From: Pelagibacteraceae bacterium AG-422-D23
GTDB taxonomy: Bacteria > Pseudomonadota > Alphaproteobacteria > Pelagibacterales > Pelagibacteraceae
DNA length: 64,000 nucleotides
Assembly (NCBI GenBank): GCA_003213615.1
Contig: QCMQ01000001.1
Coordinates: 186,001-250,000 of the forward strand
Direction: 5' to 3'
Positions 21,001-34,437 of the stretch are shown here, piece by piece. The position numbers were made by a program, and so were the translations under genes. Below the pieces are notes generated by a model. That model was not told where the DNA came from. It saw only the letters and a list, made by a program, of their open reading frames with translations, and searched no databases. Each line of letters starts with the position of its first letter. Position 1 is the stretch's first letter.

Positions 21001-22956
21001 ATGAAATATCCGATTCTTGTACCAAATATTTTTAATCATCCATTCACTTATGAAAGTAGTTTAAAACTTAAAGTTGGTGATTATGTAATGGTACCTTTTG
21101 GAAAATCAAAAATTACTGGTGTTGTTTGGGACGAATTTGAAAAAAATAATAATAAAAATTTTAAGACTAAAAATATAATCAAGAAATTAGACGTTACTCC
21201 GTTAAAAAAAAATACAATAAATTTTTTAAATTGGTTTGCAGAATATAATCTTATCCCAAAGGGTATGGCATTAAAGTTAGTACTCTTAACTAGTAATGCG
21301 GTAGAGAACAAAGAAACTCAACTTTATCAAATATTTGATAGCAAAATTAAACAAACCTTAATCAAGCTATCTAGTGATCAAAATAAATCTCTAAAAAAAA
21401 TGAATGCTTCAAATAAAAAATTTAGAGTTCATGTTTTACAAGGCACAACTGGATCAGGAAAAACTTTAGTTTATTTTGAAGCGTTAAAACCACTGATAAA
21501 GAAGGGTTTTCAAGGATTAATTTTATTACCAGAAATAGGTCTCACCAGTCAGTTTGAACAAAAATTTTTAGAATATTTTGGTTTTAAACCTGCAGTTTGG
21601 CATTCGGGTATTTCAAAAAAAAAGAAAGAATTAATTTGGAGCGGTGTTTCTAACGGTAAAATAAAAATAATTATTGGTGCAAGGTCTTCATTATTTTTAC
21701 CATTTAAAAAATTAGGTATGATAATTGTTGATGAGGAACATGATCAGTCATTTAAACAAGACGAAGGTATAACCTATAATGCTCGTGATATGGCAATTTC
21801 TAGAGCATCTTTTGAAAACATTCCAATTAATTTGATTACTGCTGTTCCTTCTATAGAAACTTTTGAAAATATTAAAAAGGGTAAATACGAGGTTTCTAGA
21901 TTAAATGAAAGATATCAAAACGCAGCATTACCTAATTATGAAATTATTAATTTAAATAATACAAAACTTGAAAAACAATCATGGTTATCAAATAAAATTA
22001 TTGAAAAAGTTAATTTACATTTGGAAAAAAAAGATCAAGTTTTGTTTTTTTTAAATAGAAGAGGTTTTTCTCCAAATGCTTTATGTAATAAGTGTTTTAC
22101 AAGTTTTACATGTCCAAATTGTAGTATCAATTTAGTTTATCATAAAAATAAAAATAACTTATTATGCCATTATTGTGGATACAAATCTGATCTTAAAAAA
22201 AATTGTACAAAAGAAGGAAATTGTGAATTTATTTTTAGCGGTCCTGGTGTTGAGAGAATTTCAGAAGAGGTAAAAAGAAAATTTCCTGGAAAAACAATAG
22301 AGATTTTTTCAAGTGACACAATGAATAAAAAAGATTCTAAAGAAAAAATAGATAAAATTATTAATAATGAAACGCATATTTTAGTTGGAACCCAATTAAT
22401 TTCAAAAGGTTTTCATTTTCCAAGCTTAAATTGCATTGTAGTTGTTGATATTGATCTTTCATCTCAAGGACATGATTTAAGAGGTGCAGAAAAAAATTTG
22501 CAGCTTTATCATCAACTTTCAGGACGTGCAGGAAGAACTGGAAAACCAGCAACAGTATATTTTCAAACCTATGAAAATAATACCAAAATGATCTCAGAAA
22601 TTACAAGTAAAAATCCAGATATTTTTTTAGAAAGAGAACTAGAGATAAGAAAAAAAAATAAACTACCTCCATTTCAAAGGTTTATTTCTTTAATCTTAAC
22701 GGGAGATAATGAAATTAAATTAGAAAAAGAGGCCATTAATTTTAAAAATTTTATTGAAAATAAAATTGAAGGAAAAATATTAGGGCCAGTGAATGCCCCA
22801 TTATTTAGATTAAAAAGAAAATTTAGAATTAGATTTTTAATAAGAGGCTTAAAATCTATGAAACTACAAAGCTCTATTGCCAAAATTATTCCAAAATATA
22901 AATTTTCTTCTGGAATAAAACTTTCAGTTGATGTTGACCCAATTAACTTCAATTAA
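21001..22956 (+). CDS. priA: Primosomal replication helicase PriA
   Basis: PriA recognises stalled forks and D-loops and reloads the replicative helicase. The 651-residue protein is shorter than the roughly 730 residues of E. coli PriA. Seen: the N-terminal DNA-binding domain with VGDYVMVPFGK near 26-36, Walker A GTTGSGKT near 148-155, the DEEHDQSF box near 242-249, and a zinc region with cysteine pairs around 361-396 (CNKCFTSFTCPNC and CHYCG). HQLSGRAGRTG near 504 is helicase motif VI. It lies 22 bases after lpd and before the atp promoter. Confidence 0.95.
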   Translation: MKYPILVPNIFNHPFTYESSLKLKVGDYVMVPFGKSKITGVVWDEFEKNNNKNFKTKNIIKKLDVTPLKKNTINFLNWFAEYNLIPKGMALKLVLLTSNAVENKETQLYQIFDSKIKQTLIKLSSDQNKSLKKMNASNKKFRVHVLQGTTGSGKTLVYFEALKPLIKKGFQGLILLPEIGLTSQFEQKFLEYFGFKPAVWHSGISKKKKELIWSGVSNGKIKIIIGARSSLFLPFKKLGMIIVDEEHDQSFKQDEGITYNARDMAISRASFENIPINLITAVPSIETFENIKKGKYEVSRLNERYQNAALPNYEIINLNNTKLEKQSWLSNKIIEKVNLHLEKKDQVLFFLNRRGFSPNALCNKCFTSFTCPNCSINLVYHKNKNNLLCHYCGYKSDLKKNCTKEGNCEFIFSGPGVERISEEVKRKFPGKTIEIFSSDTMNKKDSKEKIDKIINNETHILVGTQLISKGFHFPSLNCIVVVDIDLSSQGHDLRGAEKNLQLYHQLSGRAGRTGKPATVYFQTYENNTKMISEITSKNPDIFLERELEIRKKNKLPPFQRFISLILTGDNEIKLEKEAINFKNFIENKIEGKILGPVNAPLFRLKRKFRIRFLIRGLKSMKLQSSIAKIIPKYKFSSGIKLSVDVDPINFN

Positions 22957-22960
22957 CCAC

Positions 22961-22978
22961 AAAAAAGAGGCCTTTTTT
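22961..22978 (+). terminator. Weak terminator-like inverted repeat after priA
   Basis: Six A, then GAGGCC, then six T, just past the priA stop and upstream of the atp promoter. It can form a short A-T stem with one G-U pair around a GGCC loop, followed by a U run. The stem is weak, so termination is possible but unproven. Confidence 0.3.
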
Positions 22979-22991
22979 ACGAAACCGCTAC

Positions 22992-23020
22992 TTGAAGACA
23001 TAAGGGTCATATGCTATTTA
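22992..23020 (+). promoter_or_regulatory. Sigma-70 type promoter of the atpHAGDC operon
   Basis: TTGAAG at 22992-22997, a 17-base spacer, and TATTTA at 23015-23020. The following bases are GGGCG, a GC-rich discriminator that stands out in this AT-rich DNA. The predicted start is near 23027, leaving a leader of about 38 bases before atpH. Confidence 0.55.
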
Positions 23021-23052
23021 GGGCGTGATTTTTTAATAATCTTCAATATTAT

Positions 23053-23058
23053 AGAGGA
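23053..23058 (+). promoter_or_regulatory. Ribosome-binding site fixing the TTG start of atpH
   Basis: AGAGGA at 23053-23058 lies six bases before the TTG at 23065. No ATG or GTG in frame is better placed, so this site supports TTG as the atpH start. Confidence 0.65.
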
Positions 23059-23064
23059 ACTAAG

Positions 23065-23622
23065 TTGAGTAAAGACACCGGATTTTCAATAACTTCAGCT
23101 GAAAGATATTCTCTTGCGCTTTTTGAACTTTCAGAGGAAAATAACGTATTAAGTCAGATCGAAGATCAGTCTTCATCTATTCTTATTTTAATAGAGCAAA
23201 GTGAAGATTTTTCTAATTTGATTAAAGATCCAACTACAAGCCAGGAAGATTTATCAAAAGTAATCAATACAATCTCTGAAAGTAATAAATTTGATTCTTT
23301 ATTTAAAAATTTTTTAAGTTTCTTAATTCAAAAAAGACGCTTCTTTTTTATTGAGCGTATTCTTAAAAGTTTTATTGAAATTTGTTCAAGAAAAAGAGGT
23401 GAACTTAAGGCAGAATTAAAATCAGCAAAAGCATTATCTAATGAAGAAATTACAAAAATTACAGAAGAGTTAACAAAAAATTTTAGCTCAAAAATAAAAT
23501 TAAACTACAAACATGACGAAAGTTTAATAGGAGGTTTGGTAGTACAAGTTGGAAGTACTATGGTCGATACTTCAATTAAAAATAAATTAAAACAAATCGA
23601 AAATAGAATGATAGAGGCATAA
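23065..23622 (+). CDS. atpH: F1 ATP synthase delta subunit
   Basis: The delta subunit links the F1 head to the peripheral stalk. The 185 residues fit the family (OSCP/delta). Seen: an N-terminal helical domain with AERYSLALFELSEENN near 12-27, and the conserved C-terminal GGLVVQVGSTMVDTSIKNKLKQI near 154-176. The start is TTG at 23065, supported by AGAGGA six bases upstream. It heads the F1 operon; the Fo genes are elsewhere, as is usual in alphaproteobacteria. It abuts atpA with no gap. Confidence 0.94.
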   Translation: MSKDTGFSITSAERYSLALFELSEENNVLSQIEDQSSSILILIEQSEDFSNLIKDPTTSQEDLSKVINTISESNKFDSLFKNFLSFLIQKRRFFFIERILKSFIEICSRKRGELKAELKSAKALSNEEITKITEELTKNFSSKIKLNYKHDESLIGGLVVQVGSTMVDTSIKNKLKQIENRMIEA

Positions 23623-25158
23623 ATGGAAATAAACCCTTCAGAAGTTACAAAAATATTAAAAGAGCAAATTAAAAATTTTGGCGATAAAGCTGAAGTCACG
23701 GAGGTTGGTCAAGTTTTATCAGTTGGAGATGGTATTGCTAGGATTTATGGTTTGGATAATGTTCAAGCTGGTGAAATGGTAGAGTTTGCAGATGGTTCAA
23801 AAGGTATGGCTCTAAACTTAGAAAGTGAAAACGTTGGTGTCGTAATTTTTGGTGATGACAGAAATGTTAAAGAAGGTGATGTAGTAAAAAGAACTGGTAA
23901 TATTGTTGATACTCCAGTTGGAAAAGAATTATTGGGAAGAGTAGTTGATGGTTTAGGAAATCCTATTGATGGAAAAGGACCATTAGATAAAGGTATTAAA
24001 AAAAGCAGGGTGGAAGTTAAAGCACCTGGTATTATTCCACGACAATCAGTGAGTGAACCAATGCAAACTGGTCTTAAATCAATTGATAGTCTAGTTCCTA
24101 TTGGAAGAGGACAAAGGGAATTAATTATTGGTGATAGACAAACTGGTAAAACAGCAGTTGCAGTAGATGCAATTATTAATCAAAAAAAAATCAATGAATC
24201 TGGAGATGAAAAACAAAAACTGTATTGTATATATGTTGCAGTTGGACAAAAAAGATCAACAGTAAGACAAATTCAAAAAACATTAGAAGAAGCTGGAGCT
24301 ATGGAGTACACAACAATCGTTGCTGCTACTGCATCGGACTCTGCTCCTTTACAATTTTTAGCACCGTATACAGGTTGTACTATGGGTGAGTATTTTAGAG
24401 ATAATGGAATGCATGCATTAATAATTTATGATGATTTGTCTAAACAAGCAGTTGCTTATAGACAAATGTCATTACTATTAAGAAGACCCCCAGGACGTGA
24501 AGCTTATCCTGGAGATGTATTTTATCTTCATAGTAGATTGCTTGAAAGAGCAGCAAAATTAAGTGATGAACATGGTGGTGGATCACTTACAGCACTTCCA
24601 ATTATTGAAACACAAGGTGGAGACGTGTCTGCGTTCATTCCAACTAACGTTATTTCAATCACAGACGGACAAATTTTCCTTGAAACAGAACTATTTAACC
24701 AAGGTATAAGACCTGCAATTAACGTAGGTTTATCAGTATCTAGGGTTGGTTCATCAGCTCAAACTAAAGCGATGAAAAAAGTTTCTGGTTCAATGAAACT
24801 AGAGCTAGCTCAATACAGAGAAATGGCAGCTTTTGCTCAATTTGGATCTGATTTAGATGCATCTACTCAGCAACTTTTGAATAGAGGTTCTAAACTAACT
24901 GAACTTTTAAAACAAAAACAATATTCACCTATGACTGTTGCAGAACAAGTTATTTCAGTATTTTGTGGAGTGAAAGGTTATCTGGATGATATTGATTTAA
25001 AAGACGTTGCTGAATTTGAGAGCAAGATTATTGAAAAATGTAAATCAGATAAGCCTGAAATTATAGAGTCAATTTTAAGTTCAGGAAAACTTGAGGAAGA
25101 TAAAGAAAAGTTACTTGTTGAGGTAATTACTCAATTAAAAGGAAATTTTAAATCTTAA
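23623..25158 (+). CDS. atpA: F1 ATP synthase alpha subunit
   Basis: The alpha subunit alternates with beta in the catalytic hexamer and carries non-catalytic nucleotide sites. The 511 residues are typical. Seen: P-loop GDRQTGKTA near 169-177, [10 protein letters not shown] near 206, [27 protein letters not shown] near 286-312, and [17 protein letters not shown] near 363-379. It directly follows the atpH stop and lies 6 bases before atpG. Confidence 0.99.
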   Translation: MEINPSEVTKILKEQIKNFGDKAEVTEVGQVLSVGDGIARIYGLDNVQAGEMVEFADGSKGMALNLESENVGVVIFGDDRNVKEGDVVKRTGNIVDTPVGKELLGRVVDGLGNPIDGKGPLDKGIKKSRVEVKAPGIIPRQSVSEPMQTGLKSIDSLVPIGRGQRELIIGDRQTGKTAVAVDAIINQKKINESGDEKQKLYCIYVAVGQKRSTVRQIQKTLEEAGAMEYTTIVAATASDSAPLQFLAPYTGCTMGEYFRDNGMHALIIYDDLSKQAVAYRQMSLLLRRPPGREAYPGDVFYLHSRLLERAAKLSDEHGGGSLTALPIIETQGGDVSAFIPTNVISITDGQIFLETELFNQGIRPAINVGLSVSRVGSSAQTKAMKKVSGSMKLELAQYREMAAFAQFGSDLDASTQQLLNRGSKLTELLKQKQYSPMTVAEQVISVFCGVKGYLDDIDLKDVAEFESKIIEKCKSDKPEIIESILSSGKLEEDKEKLLVEVITQLKGNFKS

Positions 25159-25164
25159 TAATTT

Positions 25165-27457
<2,293 letters not shown>

Positions 27458-27458
<1 letters not shown>

Positions 27459-27850
27459 TGAGCGAAGAGTTTAAAGTTGAAATAGTAAATCCTGAAAAAT
27501 CTTTTTTAGTAAAAGATGATGTTTCAGAAGTTGTGGTCCCTGCTTTTGAAGGAGAGATGGGAATATTGAAGGATCATATTTCTATTATTTCCTTTTTGAA
27601 ACCTGGAATAATTAAGATTTTATCAAAATCAGGTGATGAAAATTATTATGTTGAAGATGGTATTGTTGAGTTTAAAAATAACAATCTATCTATTTTAACA
27701 AGTACAATTTTTAATCTTGCTGATATGGATAAATCAAAGCAACAAGATTTACTTAAGCAGGCAGAAGAAGAGGCTAATAAAACTGATATAAATGATCAAT
27801 CTAAGTATTTAGCTGATCAAAAAGTTGAAGTTTTAAAAACTCTAAATTAA
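27458..27850 (+). CDS. atpC: F1 ATP synthase epsilon subunit
   Basis: Epsilon couples rotation to catalysis and can inhibit ATP hydrolysis. The 130-residue protein shows the N-terminal beta-sandwich with VVPAFEGEMGILKDH near 26-40 and VEDGIVEFKNNNLSILT near 65-81, then a helical C-terminus. The atpD stop and atpC start share one base. The 3' end overlaps the convergent rppH by 9 bases, so no terminator separates the two. Confidence 0.95.
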
Positions 27851-28315
27851 TTTTTTTACTTTTTCTTTAAGCTCTTTGTAAATATGATGTTTAAAATCAA
27901 CCACAACATCAGTAATTAAATCTAAGTCAATCCACTTCCAATCTAAAAATTCTGGATTAGATGTATTAATATTGATCTCATTATCATTTCCAATAAATCG
28001 CATTAAAAACCATTTTTGCTTCTGACCTTTGTATTTACCTTTCCAAATAATACCTAGTAATCTATCAGGTAAATCATAAGTTAATGTACCATCTAATTCT
28101 TTTATAAGTTCTACGCTTCTGATACTTGTTTCTTCCTCTAGTTCTCTAAATGCAGCTTTTAAATTATCCTCTCCCTCATCAACACCACCCTGAGGCATTT
28201 GCCAAAAATTTTTAGGATTATCTATTCTTTTTGCTACGAATACTTTATTTTGTTTATTCAATAACACAATTCCGACCCCACTTCTCAGTGGTAAATCTTT
28301 GAAATTTTTATTCAT
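27842..28315 (-). CDS. rppH: RNA pyrophosphohydrolase (Nudix)
   Basis: RppH removes pyrophosphate from the 5' triphosphate of mRNA and starts 5'-dependent decay. The 157-residue protein carries a full Nudix box at about 43-65 (GX5EX7REXXEE pattern, Glu60 to Glu62) preceded by FWQMPQGG, typical of RppH. It is the last gene of the long minus-strand run from rplU, one base after ctpA. In a genome where several mRNAs look leaderless its target ends would be of interest, but that is inference. Confidence 0.93.
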   Translation of the reverse strand: MNKNFKDLPLRSGVGIVLLNKQNKVFVAKRIDNPKNFWQMPQGGVDEGEDNLKAAFRELEEETSIRSVELIKELDGTLTYDLPDRLLGIIWKGKYKGQKQKWFLMRFIGNDNEININTSNPEFLDWKWIDLDLITDVVVDFKHHIYKELKEKVKKLI

Positions 28316-28316
28316 A

Positions 28317-29456
28317 TTATCCGTTAAGTAACTTAATAGCGTAGTTCAATTGATTATCAGTATCAGTTTTTATTCTAAAATCATCACCTTCTTCATTTAC
28401 TTCAATATCTGGTCTAACACCTACTTCAGAAATAGATTTTCCAGAAGGAAGATAATATTTTGCGACAGTTAATCTGATAGCTCCACGATTTTTTAAAGGA
28501 ATAATTGATTGGACAGAACCTTTACCAAAACTATTTTCACCAACGATGATTGCTCTTTTGTGATCCTTTAAAGCTCCAGCAACAATTTCAGATGCAGATG
28601 CTGAACCATAGTTAATTAAAACCAATAGTGTTTTTCCGTCTGTAATATCTCCTTTTTTTGCAAACCATTTTCTATTTTCAGATTTTTTTCTGCTTTTTGT
28701 TGAAACTATCTCTCCATTTTCCAGAAAAAAATCTGATATCTTTATTGCTTGAGATAAAAGACCTCCAGGATTATTTCTTAAATCTAAAATAAATGAATTT
28801 AAGTTTTTATTTTTTTTGAGTTTTTTAATTTGTTTTTCTATTTGATTACTGCTGTTATCGTTAAATGAAGTAAGCCTGATGTATCCAATATTTTCATCTA
28901 TAATTTCAGATTTAACAGATTGAACCTGAATAACTTCTCTTATGATATTAAATGTTAACGCCTTTTTTTCACCTCTTCGTCTAACTGTTAACTCTATTCC
29001 AGAACCTACAGGTCCTCTCATTAAATCAACAGCTTCACTCAATGATTTTCCTTGAACCTGAACATCATTTATTTTTACTATGTAATCACCCGCTTTTAAT
29101 CCAGCTCTGGATGCAGGTGTATCGTCTATTGGTGAAATTACTTTTACCACACCAGCCTCCATACTAACCTCAATTCCAAGTCCACCAAACTCACCACTGG
29201 TTTCAGTTTGCATTTCATCAAAAATTTTAGGGGACATATAGGATGAATAAGGATCTAAGGATTGTAAAAGTCCATTGATAGCAGAGTCCATACTTTCAGA
29301 TTGATTAAACTCATCAACATATTCTTTATTAATTTTTTCCAGAACCTCACCGAAGAGATCAATTTTTTTATAAATATCAATTTCAGCTGAAAAAACTGTT
29401 TTATTTAAGGAAAAAATAGAGAATAAAATTAATAATAAAAATTTAAATTTTTTCAT
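28317..29456 (-). CDS. ctpA: C-terminal processing protease (S41, PDZ)
   Basis: This periplasmic serine protease of the tail-specific (CtpA) family has 379 residues from the ATG at 29456. That start forms an ATGA overlap with the rsfS stop and gives a clean signal peptide (MKKFKFLLLILFSIFSLNKTVFSA). An upstream extension to 29492 would lack a sensible signal sequence. A PDZ domain spans about 85-165 (GGLGIEVSMEAGVVKVISP). The S41 domain contains GSASASEIVAG with the nucleophile serine and GKGSVQ with the catalytic lysine. It probably processes envelope proteins; its substrates are unknown here. Confidence 0.94.
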   Translation of the reverse strand: MKKFKFLLLILFSIFSLNKTVFSAEIDIYKKIDLFGEVLEKINKEYVDEFNQSESMDSAINGLLQSLDPYSSYMSPKIFDEMQTETSGEFGGLGIEVSMEAGVVKVISPIDDTPASRAGLKAGDYIVKINDVQVQGKSLSEAVDLMRGPVGSGIELTVRRRGEKKALTFNIIREVIQVQSVKSEIIDENIGYIRLTSFNDNSSNQIEKQIKKLKKNKNLNSFILDLRNNPGGLLSQAIKISDFFLENGEIVSTKSRKKSENRKWFAKKGDITDGKTLLVLINYGSASASEIVAGALKDHKRAIIVGENSFGKGSVQSIIPLKNRGAIRLTVAKYYLPSGKSISEVGVRPDIEVNEEGDDFRIKTDTDNQLNYAIKLLNG

Positions 29457-29803
29457 ATCATCACTTTTTCTTTTGGAATTAGCTCTGACCAAATTTTCTC
29501 TAATTCATAAAATTTTCTTTTTTCTGGGTGAAAAATATGAACAATCAAATCAATTCCATCAACAAGTTTCCATTCTCCACTTTCTTTACCTTCAATTCTT
29601 GAGTCTTTTACACCATTATTTTTGAGTTTTTCTAAAACTTGTTCTGACAAGGATTGGATATGTCTAGATGAAGTTCCACTTGCTATGATCATGTAATCAG
29701 CCATAGAACTTTTGTCTTTAAGATCAATAGTTACAATGTCTTGAGCTTTATTGAGATCTAGTGTGTTAATTACAATTTCTTTTAAGTCTGAAATTTTGTC
29801 CAT
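29453..29803 (-). CDS. rsfS: Ribosome silencing factor
   Basis: RsfS binds ribosomal protein L14 and blocks subunit joining under nutrient limitation. The 116-residue protein has the family core SMADYMIIASGTSSRHIQSL near 33-52 and the GEWKLVDGIDLIVHIFHPE segment near 76-94. It follows nadD by 17 bases and overlaps ctpA by 4. In many alphaproteobacteria rlmH (and often an envC-like gene) sits between rsfS and ctpA; here the two genes overlap directly. Confidence 0.94.
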   Translation of the reverse strand: MDKISDLKEIVINTLDLNKAQDIVTIDLKDKSSMADYMIIASGTSSRHIQSLSEQVLEKLKNNGVKDSRIEGKESGEWKLVDGIDLIVHIFHPEKRKFYELEKIWSELIPKEKVMI

Positions 29804-29820
29804 TAATTGATTTTAGATTA

Positions 29821-30342
29821 TCAAATTTTTCTTAATTGAGAAGATGAAATGTTGACTTTATTAAACACAATAAACTCTAGATTGGCCTTACTAAGTTGCT
29901 TAAATGTCTTTGATTTTAAAGAATTTTTTTTATACCCATGTCGGTCAAAAACTAGAATATTACATTTTTGTGAAATTAATTTAGATTTATACCATTTATG
30001 AAAATTAATAAGGTTGTCGGCACCCATTAAAAAATAAATTTTAATGCTTTTATCTTTTTTTAAATGATTGATTAAATTTATAGTTTTATTTGATTTAATA
30101 ATTTTTTCATAAAATTTAACCTTAATAAATGAATTTGTACCAATTATTTTTTTACAAAATTTAATTCTGTCAGCAACAGATGTCTTGCTCTCTATTTTAA
30201 ATGGATTTTTTTTTGTAATTGCCCAAATAACTTTTTTGAGTTTAAATCTTTTTTTTGCTTCCTTAGAAATTGCTAAATGTCCTTTGTGAGCAGGATCAAA
30301 CGATCCACCTAATACACCAATTTTTATTTTTGCGTTATTCAA
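29821..30342 (-). CDS. nadD: Nicotinate-nucleotide adenylyltransferase
   Basis: NadD adenylylates nicotinate mononucleotide, the step before NAD synthetase. The 173-residue protein shows GVLGGSFDPAHKGHLAIS near 9-26 (the nucleotidyltransferase HxGH signature), MGADNLINFHKWYKS near 104-118 and SSSQLRKI at the end (the SxTxxR-type motif). The start is TTG at 30342, one base after the proA stop. It is slightly shorter than typical NadD. Confidence 0.93.
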   Translation of the reverse strand: MNNAKIKIGVLGGSFDPAHKGHLAISKEAKKRFKLKKVIWAITKKNPFKIESKTSVADRIKFCKKIIGTNSFIKVKFYEKIIKSNKTINLINHLKKDKSIKIYFLMGADNLINFHKWYKSKLISQKCNILVFDRHGYKKNSLKSKTFKQLSKANLEFIVFNKVNISSSQLRKI

Positions 30343-30343
30343 T

Positions 30344-31594
30344 TTAATTTCTTATTTTACCATTACTAGTGATTTCATATTTATATGAAATCAATTGATT
30401 TAAACCTACAGGACCTCTTGGTGGTAGTGTATTAGTAGAAATTCCAACTTCTCCACCAAATCCAAATTCACCACCATCAGCAAATTGAGTTGAGGTATTA
30501 TGCATTGCAATTGAGCTTTTAACATTTTTTAAGAAATATTTTGCTGTTTTTTTATTTTTTGTAATGATGGAGTCTGTATGCATAGTTCCATATTTATTAA
30601 TATGCTTAATTGCCTCTTCAGAATTTTTAACAACTTTAACAGATACAATTGATGCTAAATATTCAGTTGACCAATCTTTTGCTTTTGCAGGATATACTTG
30701 ACCCTTGTAATAACTCTTTAAAATCTTATCACCAATTATTTTACAACCATTATTTTCAAGTGCCTGCAAAATAGGATTACTAAATTTTTTGACTATATTT
30801 TTATGAATAAGAATAGTTTCAGTCGCACCACAAATACTTGTATTTCTTAATTTAGCGTTATAGACAATTTCTTTAGCCATTTTTAATTCTGCATCTTTAT
30901 CTATATAAGTATGACAAAGCCCCTCTAAGTGTCCAATTATAGGTACTTTGGATAATTCTAAAACTTTTTTAACTAAATTTTTTCCACCACGAGGTATGAT
31001 GACATCGATATATTTTTTCATCTTAGAAAGCATAATATCCACAAGCCTCCTTTGTTTTGAATCAATAAATTGTATAAAGTTTTCATTAACTTTATTTTTT
31101 TTAAGTGCTTTTCTAAACAGCTTTGCTAAAGCTTTATTTGAATTTATGGCCTCAGAGCCTCCTTTCAAAATCACTACATTTCCAGATTTAAAACAAAGAC
31201 TAGCAACATCTGAAGTTACATTTGGTCTACTTTCATAAATAACCCCAATAACTCCAATTGGTATTGAAACTCTTTTAATATTCAAACCATTTGGTCTTTT
31301 CCATTTTTCTAAAGTGCTACCTATAGGGTCCCTTAATTTAGCTATTTTTAAAATAGAATTTATAATTCCATCTAATTTATTTTCATTTAAATGAAGTCTT
31401 TTGATTAAGTTTTCTTTTAAACCTTTTTTTCTTGCGTAATTAATATCTTTTGAATTTTGATTAATAATAAATTTTTTTTCATTCTTAATTAATTTCGCGT
31501 AATCATTTAAGACTTTATTTTTTACTTCAGTTGTAACTTTATACTCACTAGCTTTTCGAGCTTTTATTCCAATTAAATTCATATATTTAATCAT
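30344..31594 (-). CDS. proA: Gamma-glutamyl phosphate reductase
   Basis: ProA reduces gamma-glutamyl phosphate to glutamate semialdehyde with NADPH in proline synthesis. The 416 residues match. Seen: GVIGVIYESRPNVTSDVASLC near 113-133, the catalytic cysteine in RNTSICGATE near 250-259, and GGEFGFGGEVGISTNTLPPRGPVGL near 375-399. The ATG at 31594 abuts the proB stop; a second ATG 12 bases downstream is an alternative. Confidence 0.97.
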   Translation of the reverse strand: MIKYMNLIGIKARKASEYKVTTEVKNKVLNDYAKLIKNEKKFIINQNSKDINYARKKGLKENLIKRLHLNENKLDGIINSILKIAKLRDPIGSTLEKWKRPNGLNIKRVSIPIGVIGVIYESRPNVTSDVASLCFKSGNVVILKGGSEAINSNKALAKLFRKALKKNKVNENFIQFIDSKQRRLVDIMLSKMKKYIDVIIPRGGKNLVKKVLELSKVPIIGHLEGLCHTYIDKDAELKMAKEIVYNAKLRNTSICGATETILIHKNIVKKFSNPILQALENNGCKIIGDKILKSYYKGQVYPAKAKDWSTEYLASIVSVKVVKNSEEAIKHINKYGTMHTDSIITKNKKTAKYFLKNVKSSIAMHNTSTQFADGGEFGFGGEVGISTNTLPPRGPVGLNQLISYKYEITSNGKIRN

Positions 31595-33689
<2,095 letters not shown>

Positions 33690-33705
33690 TTAATTGGTTG
33701 TACTA

Positions 33706-33960
33706 TTAATTGGGCTTTACAGAAACGAAAGTTCTATCTGATTTAGATTTTTTGAAAACAACTTTCCCTTTAACAATTGAAAATATTGAATGATCTTTAC
33801 CCATACCAACATTTTCACCTGGAAAAATCTTGGTTCCTCTTTGTCTAACAATTATGTTTCCTGGAATTACTGTTTCACCACCATACTTTTTTACACCAAG
33901 TCTTCTACCGGCACTATCTCGTCCGTTTCGTGATGATCCACCTGCTTTTTTTGTTGCCAT
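33706..33960 (-). CDS. rpmA: 50S ribosomal protein L27
   Basis: L27 contributes its N-terminus to the peptidyl-transferase centre. The 84-residue protein starts [20 protein letters not shown] without a cleavable N-terminal extension and has the [20 protein letters not shown] core. It lies 14 bases downstream of rplU and is transcribed with it. Confidence 0.98.
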   Translation of the reverse strand: MATKKAGGSSRNGRDSAGRRLGVKKYGGETVIPGNIIVRQRGTKIFPGENVGMGKDHSIFSIVKGKVVFKKSKSDRTFVSVKPN

Positions 33961-33974
33961 AATTTACCTAATAA

Positions 33975-34373
33975 CTATTTGCTTACTGCTTCCTTAACTT
34001 CTTCTTTTTTTGAAGTTTTGGAAATTTTTTCAGCTTCTGATAACACTTTACCATCTTTTGAAAAAATTTTGTTAATTCTTATCATAGAATATTGTTGTCT
34101 ATGCCCATTTTTTCTTCTTGAATTTTGTCTTCTTCTTTTTTTAAAAATTAAAATAGTTCTATTTTTGCTATTTTTAATTAAATCAGCCTCTACTTTTGCG
34201 CCCTCAACATTTGGAGTTCCAATTTCTATTGATTTATCATCACCGTATGCCAGGATTTCATTAAACTCTATTTTAGTCTCAGGTTTAGAGTCTTGTAGTT
34301 TTTCAATCTTTAGAATTTCTCCAGATTTTACTTTATACTGTTTTCCACCTGTTTTTATTACTGCGTATGACAT
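33975..34373 (-). CDS. rplU: 50S ribosomal protein L21
   Basis: L21 binds 23S rRNA. The start used here, ATG at 34373, gives the standard N-terminus MSYAVIKTGGKQYKVKSGE and 132 residues. A longer reading to 34427 would run into the promoter and is rejected. The core ends near residue 103 with RQQYSMIRINKI; a lysine- and glutamate-rich tail of about 30 residues follows, an extension seen in alphaproteobacterial L21. It is the first gene of an rplU-rpmA-obgE-proBA run. Confidence 0.97.
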   Translation of the reverse strand: MSYAVIKTGGKQYKVKSGEILKIEKLQDSKPETKIEFNEILAYGDDKSIEIGTPNVEGAKVEADLIKNSKNRTILIFKKRRRQNSRRKNGHRQQYSMIRINKIFSKDGKVLSEAEKISKTSKKEEVKEAVSK

Positions 34374-34399
34374 AGTATGATTTAATTTAAAGTTACCGC

Positions 34400-34427
34400 A
34401 ATATAGTTGTAGCCAGCCTTTAGTCAA
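34400..34427 (-). promoter_or_regulatory. Sigma-70 type promoter of rplU-rpmA
   Basis: On the minus strand TTGACT (34427-34422), a 16-base spacer and TATATT (34405-34400). The predicted start near 34393 leaves a leader of about 20 bases before the ATG at 34373. The match to consensus is among the best in the window. Confidence 0.6.
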
Positions 34428-34437
34428 GCCGAATTAA

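Noticed and set aside
34374-34427. N-terminal extension of L21
   Set aside because: It would run through a good promoter, and the standard L21 N-terminus begins at 34373.
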